Source of the DNA: JBLMZI01 sp050258755
Lineage (GTDB): Bacteria; Bacillota; Syntrophomonadia; Syntrophomonadales; DTU052
NCBI GenBank assembly: GCA_050258755.1
Contig: JBLMZI010000006.1
Coordinates: 248,001-312,000, forward strand
Reading direction: 5' to 3'
DNA: 64,000 nucleotides
In this document: positions 42,279 to 50,689 of the stretch, one piece after another
Numbering within the stretch: position 1 is the stretch's first letter
Layout of the letters: each line of letters starts with the position of its first letter
Made by a program: the position numbers and the translations under genes
The notes under the pieces: generated by a model
The model's database searches: none
Told to the model about the DNA's origin: nothing
The model's input: the letters and a program-made list of their open reading frames with translations, nothing else

Positions 42279-44207
42279 ATGGGTGATCATTTGCTTACAC
42301 TTTGTCTGCAAGCCATACTCACCGCATTGGTTGCCTCAATTGCCCGGTCCGACTTTTCATGGATGCTGCTGCCGCCTGCGGTCCTGGTAGTCGGGGCTGC
42401 CGTCTGGTACCAGATTCGATTTGTTACCTCGGGAACGGATCAAATTCGCGGCGCTTCGGCTGAAAAATGCATGAAGCTGAGCTTGTGGATTCCAGGGGCC
42501 GGCCAGGCCCTGGCTGGTCACCGGGAATGGGGATTGTTCCTGAATTGTTCCCTGCTGCTGACCATGATGGCGCAGTGGTATCTCAGTAAATTGCTGGTGA
42601 TACCGCTCTATTCTTTTGCTGAAAGAGCATTTTCGGTCAATTTTACGACCGACCCGCTGCTCGGCGTTCTGGAACCACAGACGCTTGTGCTATTCGCAGC
42701 CTCCCTCCCCATATGGCTGCCGCTTTACCTTTTTAACCTTTGGGATTGCCGCCAAAAGACCACCGCGAATGCGAATTCGTGGATTTCCGACGGAATCGTC
42801 ATCCTTTATTCCTTCCTGATTCCGGGTTTTGGCTGCGCGTACACCGGCAGCTGGAAATCTGCGAGGTTCCTTTTTGGCCTTGCAGTACTCTCCGGGTTGA
42901 TCATACAGATGCAGCACTGGGAATCAGTTTTCGCCGGAATTGCCGGGTCGATTTCAATCTTGTTAGGCATCGTGAGCGGAATCTGGGGCTTCATTCTGGT
43001 GATGAAGTCCATCTCCAATCGGGAAAGAATCACATTGATTGCGGTCTTTGGCGGTCTCATTCTCCTTTTGGCAGGCGTCGGCATGATCCAGGCCAAGCGC
43101 GCAAGTGTGAGCGCACAGCCCTATTTTATAGAAATGGATGAAAACGGAACTGTGCTCAAGGAATTGCGGCTTGGCGGGAAAGCAATGGCCCGAACGAAGG
43201 ACGGCGGATTTGTGATCACGAATCAACTGTATCAAGACCACGGCACCAAAGCGAATACAAGAATTATTCGATTCATCATTCTGGATCGGAATCTGAAGCC
43301 GGTTCTCCAAAAAAACATCACGGGCCAGGGCGAATTATGGGCGGAAACCGTCCTGCAGGACAAAAACGGCGATTTTCTAGTTGTTGCAAGCTCCGAGGAA
43401 GGCGGCGGTTACGGAAAACCAATTACGTACTATGACAATATCTTGACCCTTGACGCCAAAGGAAACGTAAAGAGCAGAAATCGGGCAGTCGTCCGCCGCG
43501 TAGGCAACTACGACGGATTGTTTTATAACACCTTGTCCGCCTGGCTTGAAAACGACGGCATTATGGTCATCGGCGTGATCGAAGATCTTGGAAACCAAAA
43601 AGTACTCATTCAGCGATACACTCGTAATGATTACACAGTGCTGAAAACCTTTCTCATCGACCAACTCGTCGGCGATTCGGTTATCTTGAAAACCAAAACC
43701 GGGAACATTCTTTGCGGAACCGACAGCCGCGTGTTGCTTCAGCTGTTGGATTTAAACGGGAATCAGATCTGGGCGAAAAAGGTTGCCTTCGAATCGCAAT
43801 TCGAAATCCGCGCGCTTTTGGAGACTGACGACGGCGGTTTTCTGGCAGTCGGCAACACCGAGCGTAATGTACACAACTTTGCGCAGCGGGATCTCGTACT
43901 GCTGAAGACGGACGCCGGCGGATCGATTCAATGGCGGCGGCGAATTCAAACCGAAGCGAGTATCTCGAATTCCGGGTATGGCCGCAATAACTGCGCGGCG
44001 GTGCAGTTGAAGAATGGGGATTATATGATCGCCGCGCCTTTCGGGTACGTCCCGACGGACTCCATCAAGGATCCTACCGGCATCCGCGTGCTGGTATTGG
44101 ATCGCAATGGCCGGGTCCGATGGAAAAAAGACCTTGATGCCCGGGGAACCGGCGAAACGATGATTCTTCAAACCTTCGGAAATCACGTTGTTTTAACCGG
44201 CCAATAA
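42279..44207 (+). CDS. Membrane protein with C-terminal beta-propeller-like domain
   Basis: About 642 residues from ATG 42279 (TTG 42270 is also possible); neither has a strong ribosome binding site. The first ~270 residues hold about nine hydrophobic helices, including two similar units starting KLSLWIPGAGQALAGHREWGLF and LYSFLIPGFGCAYTGSWKSARF, which resemble DUF5683-like helical hairpins. The remainder carries repeated blade-like motifs (KDGGFVIT, KNGDFLVVAS, DDGGFLAVGNTER, KNGDYMIAAP), typical of a beta-propeller outside the membrane. No known family is assigned. It precedes an ECF sigma factor and shares a similar promoter -35, so it may belong to that regulon. Confidence 0.72.
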   Translation: MGDHLLTLCLQAILTALVASIARSDFSWMLLPPAVLVVGAAVWYQIRFVTSGTDQIRGASAEKCMKLSLWIPGAGQALAGHREWGLFLNCSLLLTMMAQWYLSKLLVIPLYSFAERAFSVNFTTDPLLGVLEPQTLVLFAASLPIWLPLYLFNLWDCRQKTTANANSWISDGIVILYSFLIPGFGCAYTGSWKSARFLFGLAVLSGLIIQMQHWESVFAGIAGSISILLGIVSGIWGFILVMKSISNRERITLIAVFGGLILLLAGVGMIQAKRASVSAQPYFIEMDENGTVLKELRLGGKAMARTKDGGFVITNQLYQDHGTKANTRIIRFIILDRNLKPVLQKNITGQGELWAETVLQDKNGDFLVVASSEEGGGYGKPITYYDNILTLDAKGNVKSRNRAVVRRVGNYDGLFYNTLSAWLENDGIMVIGVIEDLGNQKVLIQRYTRNDYTVLKTFLIDQLVGDSVILKTKTGNILCGTDSRVLLQLLDLNGNQIWAKKVAFESQFEIRALLETDDGGFLAVGNTERNVHNFAQRDLVLLKTDAGGSIQWRRRIQTEASISNSGYGRNNCAAVQLKNGDYMIAAPFGYVPTDSIKDPTGIRVLVLDRNGRVRWKKDLDARGTGETMILQTFGNHVVLTGQ

Positions 44208-44259
44208 GTGATGGCAGCAGGACTTACTCTGATTCTATTCCATTCCTTTTCTCGCTGAC

Positions 44260-44286
44260 TGTATCCTTTTCCCCGGCCGCCCCGTC
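44260..44286 (+). promoter_or_regulatory. ECF-type promoter of the sigma factor gene (autoregulation)
   Basis: TGTATCC (44260-44266), exactly 16 bases, CGTC (44283-44286), about 70 bases before the sigma gene. The same boxes and spacing occur before the gene at 45003. CGTC is a common -10 core of ECF promoters. Confidence 0.65.
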
Positions 44287-44355
44287 TCAAGGCTTTGAGA
44301 TGCTTTGACTGTCTTATCCTAGCAAAAGGATGCTCAGAAAGGAGGAAACGGACCG

Positions 44356-44916
44356 TTGGATCATCCCAAACCCGTTTTTCCGGAAATATATGAAACGTAC
44401 CATGCACCCATTCTGCGCTACCTGTCGCGCTTTCTCGGGCCAAGCGAAGCCGAGGATGTGACCCAGGAAGTCTTTATCAAGGTCAGTAAATCTATGGATG
44501 ATTTCCGGGGGGACGCCAAACTCTCCACCTGGATTTATCGCATCGCCACCAATGCAGCAATCGATAAAATGCGCGGCAACAAGACGCGGCCTCCTGCGGC
44601 ACATGATTGGGATCCTGATGCCCCCGTCAAAAGCATGATCATCCCGAATGAACTGGACCACCACTTGATTCGCGGTGAAATGAATGAATGCATCCGGCTG
44701 GTGGTGGACGATCTTCCGGAACAATACCGGGTGGTTTTGATCCTGAAGGATTTCGAAGGGCTAAAGAATTCCGAAATTGCAGATATCTTAGGTGTCAGCC
44801 TGGATGCCGCCAAGGTCAGGCTGCACCGCGCCCGTGCCAAACTGAAAAAAGACATGGAACGCAAATGCCACGTCTATCTGGACGAACGGTCCGAATTAGC
44901 TTGTGAGCGGAAATAG
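44356..44916 (+). CDS. ECF-type RNA polymerase sigma factor
   Basis: 186 residues from a TTG at 44356, about ten bases after GGAGG. Region 2 holds YHAPILRYLSRFLGPSEAEDVTQEVFIKVSKSMDDFRG and the RIATNAAIDKMRG segment; region 4 holds LPEQYRVVLILKDFEGLKNSEIADILGVSLDAAKVRLHRARAKL. The C-terminal tail contains KCHVYLDERSELACERK with two cysteines, which may sense metal or redox state. No anti-sigma gene is adjacent. Promoters with matching boxes before this gene and before the DGC-domain gene suggest autoregulation and a small regulon with a thiol or metal theme. Confidence 0.9.
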   Translation: MDHPKPVFPEIYETYHAPILRYLSRFLGPSEAEDVTQEVFIKVSKSMDDFRGDAKLSTWIYRIATNAAIDKMRGNKTRPPAAHDWDPDAPVKSMIIPNELDHHLIRGEMNECIRLVVDDLPEQYRVVLILKDFEGLKNSEIADILGVSLDAAKVRLHRARAKLKKDMERKCHVYLDERSELACERK

Positions 44917-44933
44917 CGGTCGGCAAGGGGCTG

Positions 44934-44960
44934 TGTATCCTTCCTGGGGTTTGCTGCGTC
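44934..44960 (+). promoter_or_regulatory. ECF-type promoter of the DGC-protein/glutaredoxin operon
   Basis: TGTATCC (44934-44940), 16 bases, CGTC (44957-44960), identical in boxes and spacing to the promoter at 44260. Transcription would begin about 37 bases before the ATG at 45003. Confidence 0.65.
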
Positions 44961-45002
44961 AGTAGCAGCATAGGGGGAAACCCAACAAACAGGAGGGATC
45001 AT

Positions 45003-45536
45003 ATGAGCAACCAGTGTGGAAATTCAGGGTGCGGCACATCCGCGGAACGGATTTGTCCGGAGGGTTACCGGTATGTGAAACAGGTATTGGAACAATCCCC
45101 GAAAGTGGCGGTAATGGCCTGCGAAGGTGCATGTATTAAGGGCGAGGTTGCCCGGGTCGCGGCAAACATGCTCGCTTATCAGATGCACCGGGAGGATGCG
45201 GTCAGGGTCTGCCTGGGGGATGCGGCAACGGGAAATTCGGGTTTTCTGGAGCTTGTGCAGAAAGCGCCCCGGGTCATTTCGATCGAAGGATGTTCCCTAC
45301 GATGCGGAACCGAGATCCTGCAAAACCGAATCAAGAACCTGGAGGCCACGGTAATCAATGCCAGCGATTTTTATGAATACGATAAGAGCCGGCATTTTGA
45401 AATCTTTGATCTGCCGCATTCGACGATTGAAGATTTTTCCCGCAAAGTAGCAGATCATGTCTCCAAGGCGCTTTTCACCGAACAGAAACCGGCTCAGGAC
45501 CAAAACGACTGCGGCTGCTGCTGTGGATGCTGTTGA
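45003..45536 (+). CDS. DGC-domain putative zinc-binding protein
   Basis: 177 residues, with AGGAGGGATC before the ATG. Pattern of the DGC/putative zinc-binding family: MACEGACIKGEVARVAANML, VCLGDAATGNSGF, SIEGCSLRCGTEIL. Cysteines are also present at the N-terminus (CGNSGCGTS) and in a run at the C-terminus (CGCCCGCC), suggesting metal binding or thiol chemistry. It overlaps the ribosome binding site of a glutaredoxin gene. Preceded by an ECF-type promoter, it is probably induced by the sigma factor just upstream. The precise function of the family is not known to me. Confidence 0.82.
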   Translation: MSNQCGNSGCGTSAERICPEGYRYVKQVLEQSPKVAVMACEGACIKGEVARVAANMLAYQMHREDAVRVCLGDAATGNSGFLELVQKAPRVISIEGCSLRCGTEILQNRIKNLEATVINASDFYEYDKSRHFEIFDLPHSTIEDFSRKVADHVSKALFTEQKPAQDQNDCGCCCGCC

Positions 45537-45550
45537 AAGGAGGATTTGAA

Positions 45551-45760
45551 GTGGGTATAATCATCTACACGAAAAATGGATGCCCCCACTGTGATGCCGC
45601 AAAACGGCACTTTACTGAAAACGGGATGGAAGTTGAAGAGATCAATTTGTCCGTGTTTCCGGAAAGAATCCCTGAAATCAAGGCCCTGGCGCAAACTGCC
45701 AAAGTCCCCGTCATTCTCGATAACGGCTCGGTTACCATCGGCTTTAACGGCGGCAGTTGA
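45551..45760 (+). CDS. Glutaredoxin-like thiol protein
   Basis: 69 residues from a GTG at 45551, preceded by AAAGGAGGA that overlaps the end of the previous gene. Thioredoxin-fold pattern with active site C11-P-H-C14 (IYTKNGCPHCDAAKRHF) and the cis-proline region KVPVILDNGSVTIGFNGG. It should reduce disulfides or mixed disulfides, or deliver metal. Co-transcribed with the DGC-type protein under the ECF sigma promoter, so a role in thiol or metal stress is plausible. Confidence 0.88.
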   Translation: MGIIIYTKNGCPHCDAAKRHFTENGMEVEEINLSVFPERIPEIKALAQTAKVPVILDNGSVTIGFNGGS

Positions 45761-45803
45761 GGCATATAACCTTCCCGTCCGTCGGACGGGCCAATCTGAA
45801 AGA

Positions 45804-45830
45804 AACCTCTGGTTTGCCAGAGGTTTTCTA
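45804..45830 (+). terminator. Terminator after the glutaredoxin gene
   Basis: AACCTCTGG (45804-45812), TTTG, CCAGAGGTT (45817-45825), then TTCTATTT. Confidence 0.78.
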
Positions 45831-45999
45831 TTTCTTACGCCTAAAGCCCAATTTTATGGCACGCATTGTGGTCCCGATCATTTGGAACAGGGTGTTTTTT
45901 CTTCCCCATTAACCTTCTTCGACAGGGAATCACGACCGAATGGCGAAGTACAATCAGAACATTATCCCTGGAAATATTACGACAGATGGGTGAATTGGC

Positions 46000-47442
46000 A
46001 TGCTGCGAAGAATCGTGACCCGTTTAGTCCTGCCGGCGTTGATCCTTTTCGGTAGCATTGGAATCGTCAAGAATCCCGAATGGACAGCTCACTTTGGGAT
46101 TCAGCCAACTAATGTCATTCTCACGGCCCAGTGCCTGATCTGGATCATCTGCGCCCTGCTTGCCGGACGGCTTTTCAATTACTTCTGGAACCGGGTTTCG
46201 ATTAAACGAGGCGACGGCGCGGTACCCGGCGTCGCCCAGTACCTGATTTACGCGCTATTCTATCTGGTGGCCTTCGGCGGCATTTGGAGCGGCGTCTTTC
46301 GCCAGCCCATATCCGGCATCCTGGCCGCATCCGGTTTTGTCGGCTTGATCATGGGTTTTGCGCTGCGCTCCCTGATTATGGACCTTTTTGTCGGTCTGAC
46401 CGTCAACTTTGACCAGCCGTACCGGATCGGTGATTTCATTTTGATTAATAAAGAGCGGATTGACGGTCAGGTCATCGACATCAGCTGGCGGACCACCCGG
46501 CTGAAAACGGGAGAGAACAATGTCATCGTCATTCCGAACAACCTGATGAGCACGATGGTCATTACCAACTTTTCCAGACCCTCCACCCAGTCCGAGATGG
46601 AGATCATGTTTACCTTTGACTTCAGCGTACCGATCCGTGAAGTGAAACGCATTCTGCAGACCAGTGCGGTGGCCTTGCTGGACACCAAAGGCTTTTTACG
46701 CCACGAAGAGCCCAAAGTTCGCATCAAAGGGGTCAACGCAATGGGGATTGAGTACAAGGTGAAGTACTGGATTGACGCCGCGGAAATCGGACCCGGCAAA
46801 TCGAAGGACCGGGTCATGGAAAGCATCATCACCAATCTCCAGAAATCAGGCATCTCGCCCGCCTACCCGAAAGAGGATTCCTATTACGCGCCGATGCCGG
46901 CCAAGGTGGTCGATTACCGATCTGAGAAAGGCCGGCTGGCTTTGTTGGGGCAAATTGATGCCCTGGAGCAGCTGGAAACCGAGTATTTGGAGATGATCGC
47001 GTCCCGGATGACGCTGCGCTATTTCGAACCGGGCGACACCCTGTTTCAGGAAGGGGATCCGGGGGACTCGATGTACCTCGTGGTTGTCGGCGTGCTAAAA
47101 GTACAAGTCAACCGGAACGGTGCCGACCTGAATATTGCCCAGATCACTCCGGGACAGTTCTTCGGCGAAATGTCCATGCTGACCGGAGAGCCGCGCACGG
47201 CGACAATCCGGGCGGCTACGGATGTGATCGCATATGAGATTCAGCGGCAACACCTTTCCGAAGTCTTTGAAAAACAGCCCAAAACCGTGGAACTCATCAG
47301 CACAGTGATTGCACAGCGCCAATTGTCAAATGATAAAGTGATGAGTCAACTGAGTGAAACGGAAAAGAAATCCGAAGTAGAAAGCCTGGCCAAGCAGCTT
47401 TGGCGGCGGATTATGACTTTCAACGGGCTCAATCAGCATTAA
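46000..47442 (+). CDS. MscS-type channel with C-terminal cyclic-nucleotide-binding domain
   Basis: 480 residues. Four hydrophobic helices at the N-terminus, the third carrying the MscS pore pattern (ISGILAASGFVGLIMGFALRSLIMDLFVGLTV), followed by the beta domain (YRIGDFI, GQVIDISWRTTRLKT, VIPNNLM). Residues about 340-455 are a cNMP-binding domain (EPGDTLFQEGDPGDSMYLVV, FFGEMSMLTGEPRTATIRA), where GEMS...PRTAT forms the phosphate-binding cassette. Such bacterial channels are thought to gate with cyclic nucleotides more than with tension. No operon partner is apparent. The degenerate cyclase at 26747 is the only cyclase-like gene in the window. Confidence 0.9.
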   Translation: MLRRIVTRLVLPALILFGSIGIVKNPEWTAHFGIQPTNVILTAQCLIWIICALLAGRLFNYFWNRVSIKRGDGAVPGVAQYLIYALFYLVAFGGIWSGVFRQPISGILAASGFVGLIMGFALRSLIMDLFVGLTVNFDQPYRIGDFILINKERIDGQVIDISWRTTRLKTGENNVIVIPNNLMSTMVITNFSRPSTQSEMEIMFTFDFSVPIREVKRILQTSAVALLDTKGFLRHEEPKVRIKGVNAMGIEYKVKYWIDAAEIGPGKSKDRVMESIITNLQKSGISPAYPKEDSYYAPMPAKVVDYRSEKGRLALLGQIDALEQLETEYLEMIASRMTLRYFEPGDTLFQEGDPGDSMYLVVVGVLKVQVNRNGADLNIAQITPGQFFGEMSMLTGEPRTATIRAATDVIAYEIQRQHLSEVFEKQPKTVELISTVIAQRQLSNDKVMSQLSETEKKSEVESLAKQLWRRIMTFNGLNQH

Positions 47443-47500
47443 TGGATCAGACCTGCATTTTATGATCAACCCATGCGAGGATGATAAGGGAGCCGAAACA

Positions 47501-48391
47501 ATGAGCAAGCTGGCAGGCAATGGCTGTGAGGCACCGATTCCGGAGGGAAGCCGGGCTTCCCTTCAGGAAATCGAACGAAGCCTGATCACCAAATACCGAA
47601 AACCGATCTGGACCAAATTCACCAAGGCGATTAAGGATTTCCGGTTGATCGAAGACGGAGACAAGATCGCGGTGGCGGTTTCCGGCGGCAAAGACAGCAC
47701 CGTGATGGCTAAGCTGTTCCAGGAACTGCACCGGTACGGGCGCGCCAATTTTGAAGTCGTCTATATCACAATGGATCCAGGCTATCACGAAAACATCCGA
47801 GAACTGGCGGTCGATAACTGCCGCTATCTGAACATTCCCATTCACCTGTTTGATGCAGATATTTTCAAGGTCGTCGATAAGATTGCGCAGGATTACCCAT
47901 GCTATATGTGTGCCAAGATGCGGCGGGGCGTTTTGTATACGAAAGCCCAGGAACTTGGCTGCAACAAGCTGGCTTTGGGCCATCATTTCAACGACGCGGT
48001 TGAAACCACGCTGCTGAACATGTTCTACACCGGGAGCTTCAAGACCATGCTCCCCAAGCTGAAGTCTGCAAATTTCAAAGGTCTGGAATTGATTCGTCCC
48101 CTCTATTACGTAGAGGAAGAAGCTATCAGCAAGTTTACTTCGGAAAGCGGCATTTGGCCGCTGAACTGCGCCTGTATGGTGGCGGCAGAAAAAACCGCGA
48201 ACAAGCGGTACGAGATCAAAGCGCTGGTCGAGGCGCTGAAAAAGCAGTTCAAACACGTGGATAAACAAATTTTCCGGGCCACTCAGAATGTCATGATGGA
48301 CAGCGTTCTGGGCTGGCAGTCCCATGGGCAGAAGTATTCGTTCCTGGACGATTACGCGGCTATCACCGCGAATGAGGAAGACCAGGAATAA
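47501..48391 (+). CDS. TtcA/TilS-like PP-loop ATPase (tRNA thiolation family)
   Basis: 296 residues from ATG 47501 (AGGGAG upstream); an ATG at 47462 has no such site. The PP-loop VAVSGGKDSTVMAKL, the cysteine pair in YPCYMCAKMRRG, GHHFNDAVETTLLNMFYTG and a later NCACMV cluster match the TtcA group, which binds a 4Fe-4S cluster and adds sulfur to tRNA cytidine 32 or performs similar thiolation. The C-terminal ~50 residues are variable. The exact substrate in this branch is uncertain, so no gene symbol is given. Confidence 0.87.
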   Translation: MSKLAGNGCEAPIPEGSRASLQEIERSLITKYRKPIWTKFTKAIKDFRLIEDGDKIAVAVSGGKDSTVMAKLFQELHRYGRANFEVVYITMDPGYHENIRELAVDNCRYLNIPIHLFDADIFKVVDKIAQDYPCYMCAKMRRGVLYTKAQELGCNKLALGHHFNDAVETTLLNMFYTGSFKTMLPKLKSANFKGLELIRPLYYVEEEAISKFTSESGIWPLNCACMVAAEKTANKRYEIKALVEALKKQFKHVDKQIFRATQNVMMDSVLGWQSHGQKYSFLDDYAAITANEEDQE

Positions 48392-48573
48392 ATTCGCACG
48401 GTTACTTTCAGATAAAAAAATACAAAACATCCCGCAAATTCGGCATTCAAGAAGTAACCCGCCGGCATCCGGCCGCTCTGTTGTTTCTTGAAGTGAGCGC
48501 AAAAATAGCTTAGTCTGTTAGAAGTGATATTTTTTTCAGTCATGACTTAAAGAAAGTAAGGTGCTCATCCGGC

Positions 48574-49110
48574 GTGAATATACCGAACGTCATCACGGGT
48601 ATCCGTATCCTGATGGTCCCATTGATTATTTACCTGATGATCGAACCAATCCCGTACGCGCGGCTTTGGGCTGCACTGATTTTCGGCATCGCTGTCGTCA
48701 GTGATTTCGTGGACGGGTATATTGCGCGGCGTTTCGGTTGGGTAACCGACTTTGGTGCCTATCTGGATCCGCTGGCTGATAAATTACTGATCGGTACGCT
48801 GCTGATCGCTCTGGCCGCATTGGATCACGTTCCGATCTGGATGGTGGTTGTCATTCTGGCCAGGGAAATTGCCGTTACGGTTTATCGGTCGGTCCAGGCG
48901 CGGCGCGGGATCAGTGTTCCGGCCAGCCCGCACGGAAAATGGAAAACGGTGTTTCAATATATCGCCGTGTTTATTGTGCTGCTGGTACCCGTCTATCCGA
49001 CCCCGTTCTTTCAGGTGACAGCCATGGTTTCCCTTTATCTCGCTGTCATTGTAACCGTGTTGTCCGGTGCGGCTTATCTGGTCCAGTTCACCTCCAGCAC
49101 CAATGCCTAG
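48574..49110 (+). CDS. pgsA: CDP-diacylglycerol-glycerol-3-phosphate 3-phosphatidyltransferase
   Basis: 178 residues from a GTG with AAGGTG upstream. It is a CDP-alcohol phosphatidyltransferase with the catalytic motif DGYIARRFGWVTDFGAYLDPLADK (D-G-x2-A-R-x8-G-x3-D-x3-D), here complete, and about five membrane helices. It makes phosphatidylglycerophosphate, the precursor of phosphatidylglycerol and cardiolipin. Length is standard. Confidence 0.92.
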   Translation: MNIPNVITGIRILMVPLIIYLMIEPIPYARLWAALIFGIAVVSDFVDGYIARRFGWVTDFGAYLDPLADKLLIGTLLIALAALDHVPIWMVVVILAREIAVTVYRSVQARRGISVPASPHGKWKTVFQYIAVFIVLLVPVYPTPFFQVTAMVSLYLAVIVTVLSGAAYLVQFTSSTNA

Positions 49111-49146
49111 CCTTCGGCACCAACCGCTTTAAATCAATCTGAATAA

Positions 49147-49175
49147 AACCTCCGGGGAATTCCCGGAGGTTTTTC
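49147..49175. terminator. Bidirectional terminator between pgsA and the DUF6143 gene
   Basis: AACCTCCGGG/CCCGGAGGTT stem (49147-49156, 49162-49171) followed by TTTTC; the reverse side has ATTTTAT-rich sequence. Confidence 0.8.
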
Positions 49176-49184
49176 ATCGCCATT

Positions 49185-49748
49185 CTATTTGCCGCTTCTT
49201 GTGAACGTGCCAATCTTCTCCTCCCACCAGCCGAAAGCAAGTCTCCCTTCCATTAAGCGTTCCGGCTCCTCCGGACTGGAAATGGTTAACAGGAGGTTGC
49301 CGCCCGGCTTGAACAGATATTTCCCATCCTCCTCGAAAACCAGCGTCGATTCCGGTTCTCCCCGCCGAACAAATGCCTTGATTCCTCCAACCGGTTCCCC
49401 AATAACATTGGATGCGTAGAGTATCCTCACCTTTGGAACGGGCGGCGGAACCAGAGCAGTGTTGGAGGGCGTAACCAGTTCGGAGACCTCCGGTTCGCCC
49501 TGCGGCATAGCGTTGAACCACACCTGGACCCGAATCGGCGCCGAGCCGATGCCGGTGGCAGTAAATACATTCGCATACAAAATGACCCCCGAATTAGGCG
49601 GGTTAAACAGGCCGGCCCAGGCCATCGTCCCCCCGCCGAATTTCAGATTATCAGCATAGCCGACAAAATACTTCCCCTGAATCGATTTGTACAGGGACAT
49701 CGGAACACTTGCTACTTCGGGAAGTTTATAGATACCCAGTATCAGCAC
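49185..49748 (-). CDS. DUF6143-like protein
   Basis: Up to 187 residues. The pattern SLYKSIQGKYFVGYADNLKFGGGTMAWAGLFNPPNSGVILYANVFTATG recalls DUF6143 proteins of spore-forming Firmicutes, which are of unknown function and probably structural beta-sandwich proteins. No ATG exists before codon 17 and a stop lies just 5' of the GTG at 49748, so either this GTG, with only GGGGG as a poor ribosome site, or the ATG at 49700 is used. No signal peptide is seen. Confidence 0.65.
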   Translation of the reverse strand: MLILGIYKLPEVASVPMSLYKSIQGKYFVGYADNLKFGGGTMAWAGLFNPPNSGVILYANVFTATGIGSAPIRVQVWFNAMPQGEPEVSELVTPSNTALVPPPVPKVRILYASNVIGEPVGGIKAFVRRGEPESTLVFEEDGKYLFKPGGNLLLTISSPEEPERLMEGRLAFGWWEEKIGTFTRSGK

Positions 49749-49891
49749 CCCCAGAACATTGATAGTTCATCTTATGAACGTGTTCTGAAAAATGCGAAAG
49801 ATACTGGTATCTGCCCTTCAGTCTGCGCAACAGAGCCGTCATCGAAAAGATCACGGCTCCTGCAACCCGATTATAAAGCCAAAAGCTTGTT

Positions 49892-50077
49892 TTACTGCGG
49901 CGGATTCTCCACTTTCAGTTCATCCAGCGCAACCATCATCAGTTCGTCGGTTTCCAGGAAGCTGATCAAAGCCATCTTTCCTTTGACCTCTTTGACCGAA
50001 ACCGGATCCCCTTTGAAAGTGACCTCAACGCTGCTGTTGCGCTTCATTTCAGTGATTGAATCGGGATATTCCACCAT
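49892..50077 (-). CDS. sspH: SspH-like small acid-soluble spore protein
   Basis: 61 residues from the ATG at 50077 (GGAGGG seven bases upstream; an ATG at 50092 overlaps that site). The pattern SITEMKRNSSVEVTFKGDPVSVKEV...ISFLETDELMMVALDELK matches the H-type SASP family in length and order (EVTYxGxPVWIE... in Bacillus). H-type SASPs are minor spore-core proteins. Together with YtfJ this supports a spore former. Confidence 0.72.
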   Translation of the reverse strand: MVEYPDSITEMKRNSSVEVTFKGDPVSVKEVKGKMALISFLETDELMMVALDELKVENPPQ

Positions 50078-50092
50078 TGCCCGGCCCTCCAT

Positions 50093-50689
50093 TCCTTTTA
50101 CCTAGTATTCCACCACACCGGTGGATTACAGTGGAAGGTTCAGGAGCGCCTGGGACCCGATCAAACCTTAATTGCAACTCATCCCTTACCCGCTTTCCCT
50201 TTGTCAGAATTCTCCGTTTTTATGCCTTATATCCTTCTAACCCCGAATTCATTTCGCCCTGATTGGCTTTCAGCAACAACCCTATCGCTTCGTTTTATTT
50301 ACGTTAAAAACCAGCATTATACCGAATTATTAATCTTTCTTGACGATCCGTTTGCTTTTGCTTAGGTTTGCTCAAGCTGAATGGTTTTTCTCGCCGTTAC
50401 GCCCTCATGCAGGCCCATTCGCTTTGGTTAATTCCTAGCAAGATTGTTCCGAGTATATTGGCAGGCAAATGGTTTAAGAGACAGCATCTAAATATGGAAT
50501 ATTCCTGTTCGGAAAGGCATAAGATGGGCACGGTCGGCCGCTGAAAGTCAGAATAAATCAATTTCATGTCTTGGCGGATGTATAAGAAGGACATGTTCGG
50601 ATATAAATAGAATGGTTAATTGGGAATTCCACACAGACAACCGACCCAGCGTAGACAAAATAAACTGAAAGCATTGGAGGGATCATTTA
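50093..50689. other. 600-base intergenic region without a recognised gene
   Basis: Upstream of both the leftward sspH and the rightward hbd. It is AT-rich relative to surroundings, has no open frame with a ribosome binding site and no tRNA or known riboswitch pattern. A short palindrome (CCACCGGTGTGGTGG on the minus strand, near 50110) lies before sspH. TAGACA/TAAACT near 50652-50668 is a weak candidate for the hbd promoter. Confidence 0.4.

Noticed and set aside
50100..50180. Sigma-G promoter for sspH
   Set aside because: AATACTA on the minus strand resembles a sigma-G -10, but no -35 at the right distance was found, so it was not listed as a promoter.
50397..50594. 65-codon minus-strand open frame in the intergenic region before hbd
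   Set aside because: No ribosome binding site, no recognisable motif and an ordinary random composition.
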